From positions 44,139-108,138 of the forward strand of contig JANQPV010000068.1 of the NCBI GenBank assembly GCA_028285305.1: a stretch of 64,000 nt of DNA, read 5' to 3'. This DNA is from Alphaproteobacteria bacterium (GTDB lineage Bacteria > Pseudomonadota > Alphaproteobacteria > SMXP01). Position numbers and translations under genes: made by a program. Each line of letters begins with the position of its first letter. Position 1 is the first letter of the stretch. The notes under the pieces are model-generated. The model had not been told where the DNA came from. It searched no databases and worked only from the letters and a program-made list of their open reading frames with translations. Shown piece by piece: positions 17,213 through 26,623 of the stretch.

Positions 17213-18867
17213 TGGGGCCGGGCCGCTGGAAATGTCTTGCCGGAGAGGACGGTCCCCCAGACACCAATGTCGCGGATAGACATCGGGTCAACCATGAGCG
17301 GATCTTCTCCCAGCACCGCGAAGTCGGCCTTTTTGCCTGCCTCTAGGGAACCGATCTCATCGTCCATATGGAGCTGGTAGGCTGCCGAAGTTGTTACTGC
17401 GCGCAACGCCTCATATGGGCTGATTTTTTCGACTTCTCCCAGCACTCTGCCGCTTGGCGTCATCCGGTTCACTGCGCACCACATCGTGTGGAGGGAACCA
17501 AGCGGCGTGACGCCAGCGTCCGAGTGGACTGAGAAAGAGACCCCCTCCCGCAAAGCCGAGGCACACGGCTCCAACGAGTTCGCCCTCTCCGGCCCCACCG
17601 TCATCTCATAGTGCTGATCGCCCCAGTACCAAATATGATTTGAGAAAAAGTTCGCACACAATCCCAGTTTGGACATTTTCCGCAGTTGCGCTTGTGTGGT
17701 GAGTTGAGCATGGGTGATCGTGTGGCGGTGGTCGAGCCAAGGATCTATACGGAGAACTTTTTCGATGGTTTCGATGGCAAGGTCTTGTGTAAGGTTCCCG
17801 TTGCAATGCATGTGAACATTGAGACCCGCCTTGTGAAAGGGCAGGATCCAATCGACGAACTGATCCGGCACCGTCAAAAGCTGGCCGTGATCTTCACCCG
17901 AATAATATCCCGGTTCTTTGACCAGAGCACTGAACCCCTGGATTGAGCCGTCAAGGATAAACTTGACGCCGGGAAAGCGCAGTTTCTCCGTCTCGTGCTC
18001 GCGCAATGCCACAAACTGACGTGCCACTTCGTCGAAAGCGGCCGAGGCGCCCGGCATTGCCGGGATATTGTACTGGGCGACTCGCATGGGAAACTCATCG
18101 CGCCCGGTCACATCCAGCCATTGGTCTAGCTGCGTGGGCGCTAAGATCGAGGCGCCTGCCAGATCTGTGCACGTTGTGATGCCCGTGTTGCACGCCAAGG
18201 CACCGAAATCGAGAAGGGCTTGCTCTTTTGTACTCGAGCCATGAACGATCCGCATGCCGGTCCTGCACAATTCCATGGCGGGCGGTTCACGCAACTCTCC
18301 GTCCAGTTCACCATCTTCGTCGCGGCCCAAGCCTTCGACGTGCATATCCTTCGTCACATTGTTGGCGGCGAGCATTGCGGTATTGACCGTCGCCAGATGG
18401 CCGCTGGCGTGATAGAGGAGAATAGGTCGGGACGTGGACACTTGGTCCAAATGATACCGCGTCAATCGGGGCTGGTCTGGAAAATAGATGGGGTCAAAGC
18501 CGACCGCCACCAGAGGCTCCTCCGGATCGGAGAGTTTGGCGTCTTCCGACTTGAGCGCGTTGATGAGTTGATCGTAGCTCTTGATGCCGGGCGCCGTTGA
18601 CCCATCCGCCAGCTGACGATCGAAAAAGCCGAGATAGGGCAACAGCATCATGCCGCCCGCCATGATATGAGCGTGGGCCTCAACAAAGCCGGGAACGATG
18701 ATGTGCTCTTTGAAGGTGGGATCGAGCTCGTAAGCGCCCCACCCGGCGACCTCCTCCAACGATCCGACGCCCAAGATCATGCCATTGCGAACGGCGATGT
18801 GGGTGCCCTCGGGATTTGCTGGGTTCATTGTGATGATCTTTCGCGCCTCGAAAATCTTTATGGTCAT
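17209..18867 (-). CDS. Amidohydrolase family protein, YtcJ-like
   Basis: 552 aa. Amidohydrolase-3 type TIM barrel: the N-terminal beta-sandwich has ITMNPANPEGTHIAVRNG, then the metal motif EAHAHI (H-x-H) near residue 64. NVHMHCNGN and HRHTITHAQL supply further metal-site histidines, with the final Asp in SVHSDAGVTPLG. It hydrolyses an amide or related bond in an unidentified substrate and needs bound metal. The gene overlaps the downstream COG0523 GTPase gene by four bases. Confidence 0.9.
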   Translation of the reverse strand: MTIKIFEARKIITMNPANPEGTHIAVRNGMILGVGSLEEVAGWGAYELDPTFKEHIIVPGFVEAHAHIMAGGMMLLPYLGFFDRQLADGSTAPGIKSYDQLINALKSEDAKLSDPEEPLVAVGFDPIYFPDQPRLTRYHLDQVSTSRPILLYHASGHLATVNTAMLAANNVTKDMHVEGLGRDEDGELDGELREPPAMELCRTGMRIVHGSSTKEQALLDFGALACNTGITTCTDLAGASILAPTQLDQWLDVTGRDEFPMRVAQYNIPAMPGASAAFDEVARQFVALREHETEKLRFPGVKFILDGSIQGFSALVKEPGYYSGEDHGQLLTVPDQFVDWILPFHKAGLNVHMHCNGNLTQDLAIETIEKVLRIDPWLDHRHTITHAQLTTQAQLRKMSKLGLCANFFSNHIWYWGDQHYEMTVGPERANSLEPCASALREGVSFSVHSDAGVTPLGSLHTMWCAVNRMTPSGRVLGEVEKISPYEALRAVTTSAAYQLHMDDEIGSLEAGKKADFAVLGEDPLMVDPMSIRDIGVWGTVLSGKTFPAARPQ

Positions 18868-18995
18868 GCTCGCTGCCTACCCATCTCGTATTTTGTAAAG
18901 CAAAGCATATTCAGCGGCGAGAAGCGACGTTGATTGACTTCAATCCTGCACCATGATCGAACACGAGCGCTGCGACTTGACTATGGAGGCGATAC

Positions 18996-19415
18996 GTGGA
19001 TTGGAAGACTCTCAACGATAAGGTCATTGCGGAATTTCGCGCGAACGGGGGCAAAGTTGCCCAGTTTGGAGACTTGCCCGTGGTGATCCTCCACACCATC
19101 GGCACCAAAACAGGTAAGATCAGAGAGATTCCTTTGGTGCTGATCGTTGAAGAGGACGGCGAGATGCTCCTGTTCGGCTCGGCCGCCGGATCTTCAAGCC
19201 ATCCCCAATGGGTCCATAGCCTGCGCGCATACCCAGAGATCGATGTGGAGTTGGGTACGGAGACGTTCCGTGCCCGCATTTCCGAATGGCCAGAGGACAA
19301 GGCTCGCGCGCGCGTGGCAAAACAAGCAGAGCGTTCGGAGCAATTCGCCGGCTATATCGAGTCCGCCGCGCCGCGGGAGATACCTGTTTTTACCGTTGAA
19401 CGGATTCCCTCGTGA
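18996..19415 (+). CDS. Deazaflavin (F420)-dependent nitroreductase-like protein, Ddn family
   Basis: 139 aa from GTG at 18996, with GGAGG seven bases upstream. The split-barrel family DUF385 is recognised by HTIGTKTGKIREIPLVLI and GSSSHPQWVHSLRAYPEIDVELG. Relatives in mycobacteria bind F420 and reduce quinones or nitro compounds; proteobacterial members may bind F420 or another flavin. Four luciferase-like enzymes elsewhere in the window belong to families that also include F420 users. Confidence 0.87.
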   Translation: MDWKTLNDKVIAEFRANGGKVAQFGDLPVVILHTIGTKTGKIREIPLVLIVEEDGEMLLFGSAAGSSSHPQWVHSLRAYPEIDVELGTETFRARISEWPEDKARARVAKQAERSEQFAGYIESAAPREIPVFTVERIPS

Positions 19416-19429
19416 CTTGAGGCATTCCC

Positions 19430-20812
19430 TCAACGCGGATCTATCGGCTTTGGGGCACCGACTTCTGTCTCGATGATAGCGGCGGCCTCCAGACAGAGGT
19501 CTTCGCGCCAAAGGTCTGCATACACCTGAATACCCGTCGCCAAACCATCTGCGCTACCGGTGGGGAGCGCCACGGAGGGAAGGCCTAGCACGTTGCCCGG
19601 CGTTATGAACCGAATTGTATCAAGGGTGGTGTCCAACCCGGCTTGCGGATCCAGATCCGCATCGGCCGGCCACGGCGTCCGGCACCAGGTGGGGCCGATG
19701 ACAACCGGGTAGTCGGCAAAAAACTCTGACCACAGACGGGTCAGACGCGAACGCTCCGTGTGGACCACGGCGCCCTCCATTTTGCTGGGGGAGAAGCGAT
19801 CGCAGAGTTGAACCAACACGGCTTGCAGCGGCGGTGTCAAGACGGTCTCCAACAACGGCAGAAGCATGGTGAAGTCCCCGCCCATCACATAGCCCCAGAT
19901 TTCGTTCACACGCTCCAGTTCCGGCGGCTGAGCGGTTTCGACCTCCCAGCCCGCCGCTTGCAATATGGATCCGGCCCGCTCTATTTCGGCAAGAGTGGCA
20001 GCAGGTACCGGTCCGCCGGGGACGTCGGTGACGAGGGCAGCTCTGCGCTTAGCCGGAGCCGGACCCTTGAGTGGTGCGTCCACGGAACGGGGATCGCGAA
20101 TGTCTCTGCCCGCCAAGATAGAGAGACCGGTTCTCAGATCCTCCACGGACCTGGCCATCGGTCCCTCCACCAACATGGCCTGGACCGCCATACCGCCGTC
20201 AAGAGGCTCAATGGAATGCGCATGGGGAATTCGACCCTGCGTTGGCTTGAGGGACGTGATGCCGTTGCAATAGGCAGGATTACGCAACGAACCGCCAATA
20301 TCATTGCCCAGACCAAAAGGGGTCATTCCGGTCGCCAAGGCGACCCCATCCCCGCCGCTCGATCCGCCCGCGGTTAAATCCTTGTTCCACGGGTTCAGCG
20401 TGCGACCGCGCAAGGGATTGTCTGTCGACAGGCGCAGCCCCATCTCCGGCAGGTTGGTGCGGCCGATCGGAATGGCGCCAGCCCCTTTCATTCGCGCAAC
20501 CACGGGAGCGTCGAGGGTGGGCATGGCTTCCGCAAATGCCGGAAGCCCATTCGTCGTCGCGGTGCCGATGCTGTCGATGTTTTCTTTGATGGTGAAGGGA
20601 ACCCCGTGCAATGGTCCCCTTGGGTCGCCTGCATCTGCAGCATCAGCGGCGGCCATCGCCTCTTCGGCAAGGAGCACCGTCACCGCGTTGACCTGGCCAT
20701 TCACCGCATCGATCCGATCGAGATGGGCTTGTACGACCTCGCGGCTTGAGACGTCACGATTACGGATCAGGGCCGCCAACTCCGTGGCGCTCGTTTGCGT
20801 TAGGTCAGACAT
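19430..20812 (-). CDS. Amidase (amidase signature family)
   Basis: 460 aa. The Ser-cisSer-Lys triad is visible: Lys76 in PFTIKENID, cis-Ser151 in TAGGSSGGDG, and the nucleophile Ser175 in DIGGSLRNPA. Hydrolyses a carboxylic amide to acid and ammonia; the substrate is not predictable. The C-terminal part (PGNVLGLPSVALPTG) is typical. The gene is convergent with the Ddn-like gene, with 14 bases between the stops. Confidence 0.94.
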   Translation of the reverse strand: MSDLTQTSATELAALIRNRDVSSREVVQAHLDRIDAVNGQVNAVTVLLAEEAMAAADAADAGDPRGPLHGVPFTIKENIDSIGTATTNGLPAFAEAMPTLDAPVVARMKGAGAIPIGRTNLPEMGLRLSTDNPLRGRTLNPWNKDLTAGGSSGGDGVALATGMTPFGLGNDIGGSLRNPAYCNGITSLKPTQGRIPHAHSIEPLDGGMAVQAMLVEGPMARSVEDLRTGLSILAGRDIRDPRSVDAPLKGPAPAKRRAALVTDVPGGPVPAATLAEIERAGSILQAAGWEVETAQPPELERVNEIWGYVMGGDFTMLLPLLETVLTPPLQAVLVQLCDRFSPSKMEGAVVHTERSRLTRLWSEFFADYPVVIGPTWCRTPWPADADLDPQAGLDTTLDTIRFITPGNVLGLPSVALPTGSADGLATGIQVYADLWREDLCLEAAAIIETEVGAPKPIDPR

Positions 20813-20995
20813 ATGCTCCTCCGTTCCGTTTCGCTAGCAGTAGCACTCAGCACAGAGGATGGCTACGGGGCTCTTGTCAAAGCGATTTTCAGCCGGGTCC
20901 GCTACCCTCGCGCGCGCGACGCCTGCTTTTCATGTGGTGGCGATAGCGGCCGCGTTGCACTCTTGCAGATTAACCAAGCGGTCTTGATCGAATAC

Positions 20996-21026
20996 AAAAA
21001 AGCCAGGCTGGAATCAGCCTGGCTTT
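20996..21026 (-). terminator. Rho-independent terminator of the outer-membrane protein gene
   Basis: Perfect stem agccaggctg (21001-21010) and cagcctggct (21015-21024), loop gaat. On the minus strand the hairpin is followed by a run of T (A run 20996-21000 on the plus strand). Lies 57 bases past the stop at 21083. Confidence 0.9.
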
Positions 21027-21082
21027 CAATCATTGTTGGGGCCTTGCGGTCGTTTGCAAGGCTTACTCTGCTCGATAGGCTT

Positions 21083-21877
21083 CTAGAACGCGGCGGAGAT
21101 TCTTCCGCGAACCGGGATCGATATCCGGTTCCCTTCGTCATTGATGGAGGCCAACCCTAAGCCGCCTATATCAGTATCATCATCATTGAGGCTGGCCGAA
21201 TAGCGAAATCCGGTTTCGACTGCTGCGGTGAACGTTTCGTTGACGGCGTAGGATAGGCCGACATCAACTCCACCGATAAAGACTTGTGAACTGTCGTAGA
21301 AACGGGCATTCGCAATTGTAATGTTCGCATCGGGAATGGTGAAAGTGGCTTCAATCCCGTCAACGAACTGAACACCAACACGGCCAGCGACATAAGGCTT
21401 CAGCGCGGAGCCGAAATCGAAGTAGTACCGCGCCCCAGCTTCCAAAGTATGCGTCTCATAGTTCGAAAAGTCGCCGAACACGGGTAGACTGGCTGAAAGG
21501 GCCGGAACAATCGCGTTGCCCACTTGGACCACATCGCCGTTCGCACGAGCGTAGGTAAACGAACCGAACAGTTCGAGCACGTCACTCATGCCGTAGCTCA
21601 CCTCAAGGCCGCCGCCCGCCGTCTCACCGTAGATCTCATCAAAGTCGCGGGATTCGATCGCCAACGTCGCCGATACGCCGCCAAGACTGGGATTCAGAGC
21701 TCCCAAATCCGGAACAAACGCATTCGTTCCTCCGTGCACATCTCCATCGACGGAAAAATCGACGCCGCCTGTCAGCGCCAACTTCATTTTTCCCTTGGCT
21801 GGCTGGGCCGAGACAGGCGAAACAAGAAGCAATCCTATCGCACTTGCACTCAGAATTGCAGTCAGTCGTGAATTCAT
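21083..21877 (-). CDS. Outer-membrane beta-barrel protein
   Basis: 264 aa. A classic signal peptide (LSASAIGLLLVSPVSAQP) cuts after residue 24 or so. The rest alternates polar and hydrophobic residues and carries many Gly/Tyr/Phe-rich strands (LEVSYGMSDVLELFGSFTY, EAGARYYFDFGSALKPYVAG), ending in Phe as barrel proteins do (GRISAAF). It looks like an eight-to-ten-strand barrel of the OmpA/OprF-like group, without an OmpA peptidoglycan domain. It has its own terminator and a long AT-rich upstream region, so it is probably monocistronic and well expressed. Confidence 0.85.
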   Translation of the reverse strand: MNSRLTAILSASAIGLLLVSPVSAQPAKGKMKLALTGGVDFSVDGDVHGGTNAFVPDLGALNPSLGGVSATLAIESRDFDEIYGETAGGGLEVSYGMSDVLELFGSFTYARANGDVVQVGNAIVPALSASLPVFGDFSNYETHTLEAGARYYFDFGSALKPYVAGRVGVQFVDGIEATFTIPDANITIANARFYDSSQVFIGGVDVGLSYAVNETFTAAVETGFRYSASLNDDDTDIGGLGLASINDEGNRISIPVRGRISAAF

Positions 21878-22338
21878 ACAGGTACCCCTACATTTATACT
21901 TCGTTGTACTTTTTTATTGCCGTAATGAACGAGTAACGCGGATAGTACTTGAAGGGATTACTTTAATATAGAAGTGCCTAGCTCACGTATTCGTGAGAAG
22001 AATTAAGAAACATGGTTAATGCGCGTTTTCTGCAATCCTATGATGCGGGTCTACACGTGGACACCTGGTTTGGGTTGTGCACTGATAAAAATAGACTTGG
22101 TTCTATGTTTGGAGCGAGACCTCTAATTCCTTAACCGACCCGAGGCGCGGATGTGCCGATCAGCCGCCCGTTCCCTTTTCGGTCAGCCTTGGCATCGGGA
22201 TGCTGGCTTTGAGAGTGCCCTCTCGCTTGGGTTCAACACCAATAAAAAAGGGGCCGCACATGCGACCCCTCTTCGTTTAACGTGGGACTGGGTCATACCA
22301 GTCCGGAATTCCATTCAATCAAAAGGAGTTCCGGTGAA
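21878..22338. other. Upstream region of the outer-membrane gene and end of a minus-strand transcript
   Basis: The first 150 bases are AT-rich and should hold the promoter of the outer-membrane gene (leftward). The right half holds hairpins at 22285-22304 and 22331-22345 and a minus-strand terminator at 22241-22270. I see no convincing ORF longer than chance. Confidence 0.5.
22241..22270 (-). terminator. Rho-independent terminator (minus strand)
   Basis: On the minus strand a stem aggggtcgca/tgcggcccct with one G-U pair is followed by ttttttatt (22241-22248). It terminates a leftward transcript for which the only visible gene is the small ORF at 22339-22419. Confidence 0.8.
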
Positions 22339-22419
22339 TCACCGGCTCGTCAGAGGCTGCTCCAACGTTCCTGATTCTCCACTAAGACCAGTATGTCTCA
22401 CGAAATCCGCACTCGACAT
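22339..22419 (-). CDS. Candidate 26-aa small ORF with near-perfect Shine-Dalgarno
   Basis: On the minus strand aaaggaggtgatcg, complementary over about 12 bases to the 16S rRNA 3-prime end, lies directly before ATG at 22419. The peptide begins MSSADFVRHTG and ends PLTSR, then TGA. A perfect hairpin ccggtg-aat-caccgg overlaps the stop (22331-22345), another follows (22285-22304), then a rho-independent terminator. That makes a compact transcription unit of about 200 bases. No known peptide family is recognised; it could be a leader or a dual-function small RNA. Confidence 0.5.
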   Translation of the reverse strand: MSSADFVRHTGLSGESGTLEQPLTSR

Positions 22420-22662
22420 TCGATCACCTCCTTTTGCTTGTTAAAACTAGGACGAAGTGTGCCATGAGAATCGCATCTGGCAAAGACTTTTTTGCACTGC
22501 GGTAGTCATGGTTAAGAGCGGGGGCGCTGCGTGGTTGGCGATGGCTGAGTCGAACCGACATGCCAACTTCGCAAATGTTCGTTCAACGGACGTTTGGCTT
22601 GCCCCTTTACCCCTACTCGAAAATCGTCAAAGCTCTCCGGAGAAACAACCAGGAAGCGCACC

Positions 22663-23517
22663 ATGACGGTTTCATTTGGCATAACGATCTTTCCAACCGA
22701 ATATACGATGCCCATCGCCGATCTCGCTCGAGAGGCGGAAGATCGGGGCTTTGAGTCCCTTTGGGTGGCGGAACATACCCACATTCCGGCTTCGCGCAAA
22801 AGCCCCTGGCCCGGCGGTCCCGACTTGCCGCCGTTCTACCATGACGTCATGGATCCTTTTATTAGCCTCGCTGCTGCCGCATCGGTTACCAAAACACTCA
22901 AACTTGCCACCGGCATATGCCTCGTGGTGGAGCGCGATCCCATTACCACCGCCAAAGAAGTCACGACCCTCGACCGGGTCTCCAACGGACGGTTCTTGTT
23001 CGGCATTGGCGGCGGTTGGAATGCGGAAGAAATGGAAAATCACGGCACTGACTTTAAGACGCGCTTTAGTCTGATGAAAGATCGTATCGAGGCTATGAAG
23101 GCGATTTGGACCGAGGAGATGCCGGAATATGAAGGCCGCTTCGTGAAGTTCGACAAAATGATGCCAGGTCCGCAACCGGTGCAAAAGCCCTATCCGCCCA
23201 TCATCCTGGGCGGTGGCTGGCCCCACGCCGCTAAGCGGGCCGTCGATTACGGGGACGGATGGATGCCCATTGTTGGGCGCGATCAGAATATGGCTGAACT
23301 GGCGAGCGAGTTTCGGAAGATGGCAAAGGATGCGGGCCGCGATCCGGACAAAATGGATCTCACCGCTTACGGCGCACCTCCCAAGCCGGACATCATCAAA
23401 CAGCTCGCCGATGCCGGTTTCAACCGAATTGTTTTCGGGGTCCCCATGGCGCAGGCGGACAAGGTGCTGCCGGTCCTTGATAAGACTCGCAAAGTGATGA
23501 GCGAAGTCGCTGCGTAA
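22663..23517 (+). CDS. LLM class flavin-dependent oxidoreductase
   Basis: 284 aa, luciferase-like TIM barrel. Start at 22663 (MTVSFGITIFPTEYTM) rather than the longer frame from 22594. Family stretches are EDRGFESLWVAEHTHIP (25-41), LKLATGICLVVERDPI, the conserved ATLDxLSxGR equivalent VTTLDRVSNGRFLFGIGGGWN, and YPPIILGGGWP. It resembles the TIGR03619 group, proposed to use F420 or FMN. Substrate unknown. Monocistronic; convergent with the HsaA-like gene. Confidence 0.9.
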   Translation: MTVSFGITIFPTEYTMPIADLAREAEDRGFESLWVAEHTHIPASRKSPWPGGPDLPPFYHDVMDPFISLAAAASVTKTLKLATGICLVVERDPITTAKEVTTLDRVSNGRFLFGIGGGWNAEEMENHGTDFKTRFSLMKDRIEAMKAIWTEEMPEYEGRFVKFDKMMPGPQPVQKPYPPIILGGGWPHAAKRAVDYGDGWMPIVGRDQNMAELASEFRKMAKDAGRDPDKMDLTAYGAPPKPDIIKQLADAGFNRIVFGVPMAQADKVLPVLDKTRKVMSEVAA

Positions 23518-23633
23518 AGCGCTCCGTAGTCAGATTGATACTTTCCAACCGATCTTCGTGAGCGGCCCCACCTCCAGCTAAACGGTTTCGCCTTTCAGCT
23601 TGAGGACGCCACCAGATGGGTTAAGGCCGCGCC

Positions 23634-24827
23634 TTATTCGGCCGCTCCTTTCATCGGCAGCTCCCAAATGGCCCTTCCATAGTTTTCAGCGGCTTCTTCC
23701 CACACCAGCGAAACGTGGGTGACGCCCACATTAATGTCTCTGAGAAATCTCTGTATGGGATTGTTCAAGTACACGGACGTTGCCCCAGCCATAATCGACA
23801 GATTGTTGCCGACCTTGCCCATCAGCCGCGCCACGTAAGCTGCATCGCGGTGCGAGGCGAACGCATCGACCATTGAGGGCGGGCCACCCGCCTCCCCCCA
23901 TTTCATGAGCTCTCCTAAGCGGTGGCGCATAACCAACTCCGCAGTTTGAATGTCGGACAACGCCTCCGTCATTTTGATTTGATTGGCGGCGCGCTCAACC
24001 TGCTGCTCGCCGGTAAACAGCGCCTTCTTGCCGATCAACCGCTGACGAACCGCTTCGGCCATGCCGGAGGCCATGCCAATCAACGCCGAGGGAATGCCCC
24101 AGACGGCCGGCCATGAGAACGGCAGGCGGGCCAAAGGAATGCCGTGCGCCTGGCCGCCGGGCGTCGTACCTGCGATCAAGTCCGCCATCTTCAAACAGCG
24201 ATGCTCAGGAACGAACACATCATTGAGGATGAGATCTTTACTTCCGGTGGCGCACAGTCCCGACACGAACCAATCGTCTTCAATGGTGAGGTCTTTGCGC
24301 GGCACCAGCATCCAATCGAGGCAAGTTGGATTCGGTTTCATTATGATGAACCAACTGGCAAAGTCGCATCCGCTCGAGAATTTCCATTGTCCTGAGAGGC
24401 GAAAGCCGCCTTCTACTTCCTTCATCTCGCTGCGCGGCGCAAAGGACACCGTCGAGCAAATTTGATCCTCAGACTCGGCCCAGTATTCCTCCTGGGCCTG
24501 CATGGGAAAAAGGCTGACCTGCCAATTGTGGATCATGAAAAGATTAGCAATCCAGCCTGTCGATCCACAGCCTTTTGCAAGCGTGCGGATACATTCCGCC
24601 GCCGTATCGATGCCAAGTTCATAACCTCCGAACGTTCTGGGCTGCATGATTTTATGGAAACCCGCGTTGCGCAGCTCTTGCACCGTTTCGTCGGGCAAAC
24701 GGCGGTTCTTTTCGGCTTCCTCCGAACGTTCTCGTAACCCCGGAAGCATCGCTTCGGCGCGAGCAATAAGGTCTTCTGTGGATGGAATTTGCTCCTTATG
24801 CTGAGCCGATTCAAGCTGTACGTTCAT
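23634..24827 (-). CDS. HsaA-like flavin monooxygenase, acyl-CoA dehydrogenase fold
   Basis: 397 aa. Acyl-CoA dehydrogenase architecture: helical N-terminus (GFHKIMQPRTFGGYELGI), middle beta domain (GGFRLSGQWKFSSGCDFASWFII), helical C-terminal domain (NLSIMAGATSVYLNNPIQRFLRDINVGVTH). The pattern fits the oxygenase component of two-component flavin monooxygenases such as HsaA (steroid A-ring hydroxylase) or 4-hydroxyphenylacetate hydroxylase. GGAGG lies about nine bases before the ATG. No reductase partner is adjacent, so FMNH2 must come from elsewhere. Confidence 0.88.
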   Translation of the reverse strand: MNVQLESAQHKEQIPSTEDLIARAEAMLPGLRERSEEAEKNRRLPDETVQELRNAGFHKIMQPRTFGGYELGIDTAAECIRTLAKGCGSTGWIANLFMIHNWQVSLFPMQAQEEYWAESEDQICSTVSFAPRSEMKEVEGGFRLSGQWKFSSGCDFASWFIIMKPNPTCLDWMLVPRKDLTIEDDWFVSGLCATGSKDLILNDVFVPEHRCLKMADLIAGTTPGGQAHGIPLARLPFSWPAVWGIPSALIGMASGMAEAVRQRLIGKKALFTGEQQVERAANQIKMTEALSDIQTAELVMRHRLGELMKWGEAGGPPSMVDAFASHRDAAYVARLMGKVGNNLSIMAGATSVYLNNPIQRFLRDINVGVTHVSLVWEEAAENYGRAIWELPMKGAAE

Positions 24828-25481
24828 GGTTTTTGTTCCTCCGCTCTCAGAAATCAGTCACTCCAGGGTCCAATCTAGCGGTCTCATTCGGGCAAGGCGA
24901 AAGCGACCGACAGCGAACAAAATCAGTTTTTTTCTTCGGCGCCGTTGTGGTCTCAATAAGAGCCGGGGCCATGATAGATGCCGGAGACTTCACGTCTAGC
25001 CCAAGCCCTTGGTGAATGCTGACGAGGAGAGGTCGCTCATCTTTGTCCCTCTTGCGCGATTAAGCGTACCTTCTTGAAAGGAAAGTCCACTGAAATTGAT
25101 TCACATCAATGTATTTGCCGTCAAGTTCGTCTCTGGGCGTCGCCAAGTGAGTGGGTCACTCACCCAAGGCATGTCTGTCGTCCAAGGGGACTTGCTGTTT
25201 CACTCAGAGTGAACGAAAACAGGAGTAACAACTAAAAGTGTTGCCGTTGTACGCAGGGCGAACAACGATCCGCGCGGAAGTTTTCTCGGGACTATTGCGA
25301 CAATCTGTCCTATACTCTCAAGAGTAGAGGTTGTGGTGGCCTCGTTGCTCGAAAAGCTCTGAGGTATGCAGCCATGCCAATAAGGGCGCGGGCGACCCGC
25401 TCCATCATTGCTCAGATCGCCAAGCGCCACGCAGGCTGACCTGCCGCAATCTTCAATTGCTCAGCAAAAGGAGGTGCGGTC
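24828..25481. other. Divergent intergenic region containing an FNR box
   Basis: About 650 bases between the HsaA-like and DUF2189 genes, with no convincing ORF. It contains a perfect FNR-type site at 25096-25109. Confidence 0.5.
25096..25109. promoter_or_regulatory. FNR/FnrL-type binding site
   Basis: ttgattcacatcaa matches TTGAT-N4-ATCAA exactly. Such sites bind the oxygen-sensing FNR/FnrL/Anr regulators. It lies about 373 bases upstream of the DUF2189 gene and 269 bases from the HsaA-like start, so the controlled gene is uncertain; DUF2189 proteins are the better candidate. Confidence 0.55.
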
Positions 25482-26357
25482 ATGGCTGCTCCAAAGCAAA
25501 CTCAAAATCCCGCCGAATGGGGAGGGCATCAGTTAGGGCACGTGGCGCAGGCGGTCGCCGCGGTCGTGCGTGCTCTGAACGGCGGTGCTGACGCCACACG
25601 AGAATTACCTGATGTGCGTGCGCTGCAAATTGACGACTTATGGAGTGCGATATCGAAAGGCTTTGACGACTTCAAAGCGTGCCGCAGCGATGTACTGCTT
25701 TTGTGCGTGATCTATCCTGTAGTCGGAATTCTTCTGGCGCAAATGGTTGCCAGATCTGATATGCTGCAATTGATCTTTCCACTGATGTCGGGGTTCGCGC
25801 TGCTTGGACCCGCGGCGGCGACCGGATTGTATGAAATGAGCCGCTTGCGTGAGCAGGGAGAAGAGCCTTCCTGGGGCCACGCCTTCCAGGTTTTCCGTTC
25901 ACCAGCCTTTGGGGCCATTTTCGTGATGGGGCTTTTGCTGGTGTCGGTTTTCATACTCTGGTTGATTGCCGCCAACACGATCTATTATTACACAATGGGG
26001 CCGGAGTTCCCAGTTGGCATGAGTGCGTTCCTCGGTGAGGTGTTCAGCACACCGCAAGGCTTGGCTCTAATGTTAATCGGAACGGGTGTGGGCTTTGTGT
26101 TCGCGGTCGTGGTCCTGATGATCAGTGTCGTTTCTTTCCCGATGTTGCTGGATCGGGATGTGGGTGTTTATCGGGCCGTCGGCACTTCCGTACGCGCCGC
26201 ACTGAAAAACCCGATTCCCATTGCGGTGTGGGGCTTCATTGTCGCCTTGGCATTGGTCGCTGGCTCCGTTCCGTTGTTGCTCGGCCTTGTGATCGTCGTT
26301 CCTGTTCTCGGCCACGCAACGTGGCACCTCTACCGACGCGTAGTTGTGCACGATTAA
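25482..26357 (+). CDS. DUF2189 integral membrane protein
   Basis: 291 aa. A polar N-terminal part (about 65 residues) ends in LPDVRALQIDDLWSAISKGFDDF, a typical DUF2189 opening. About six TM helices follow (LLLCVIYPVVGILLAQM, LIFPLMSGFALLGPAAATGLYEMSR, IFVMGLLLVSVFILWLI and others). The first gene base has AAAGGAGGTG upstream, a very strong RBS. Function unknown. A perfect FNR box stands in the same intergenic region. Confidence 0.88.
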   Translation: MAAPKQTQNPAEWGGHQLGHVAQAVAAVVRALNGGADATRELPDVRALQIDDLWSAISKGFDDFKACRSDVLLLCVIYPVVGILLAQMVARSDMLQLIFPLMSGFALLGPAAATGLYEMSRLREQGEEPSWGHAFQVFRSPAFGAIFVMGLLLVSVFILWLIAANTIYYYTMGPEFPVGMSAFLGEVFSTPQGLALMLIGTGVGFVFAVVVLMISVVSFPMLLDRDVGVYRAVGTSVRAALKNPIPIAVWGFIVALALVAGSVPLLLGLVIVVPVLGHATWHLYRRVVVHD

Positions 26358-26623
26358 AGGACTTCAGACCTCCGGCACCAACGCTCAGCTTGGGCCATCC
26401 TTGAGTTGGCGCAAGCGTGCGGCGGAGCCGAACCTGCTGTTCTGTCCCGCAAACACACAAACGTATCGTTTCGGAGTGATCCTGGCTGTCTTGGGCCTGT
26501 GATTGCAGGTTTCGCCGTGGAATTCGGCCATTCCGGCGCCCGATCTCAAGCTGAGGCGAAGCATTATTGGATCTCAATCAAATCGGTGTATGGTTGCCAC
26601 CGAACAGATATTCAGGGGGCTCC

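Noticed and set aside
22151..22444. 97-codon plus-strand frame in the outer-membrane upstream region
   Set aside because: It crosses a minus-strand terminator and three hairpins and has no convincing start or domain.
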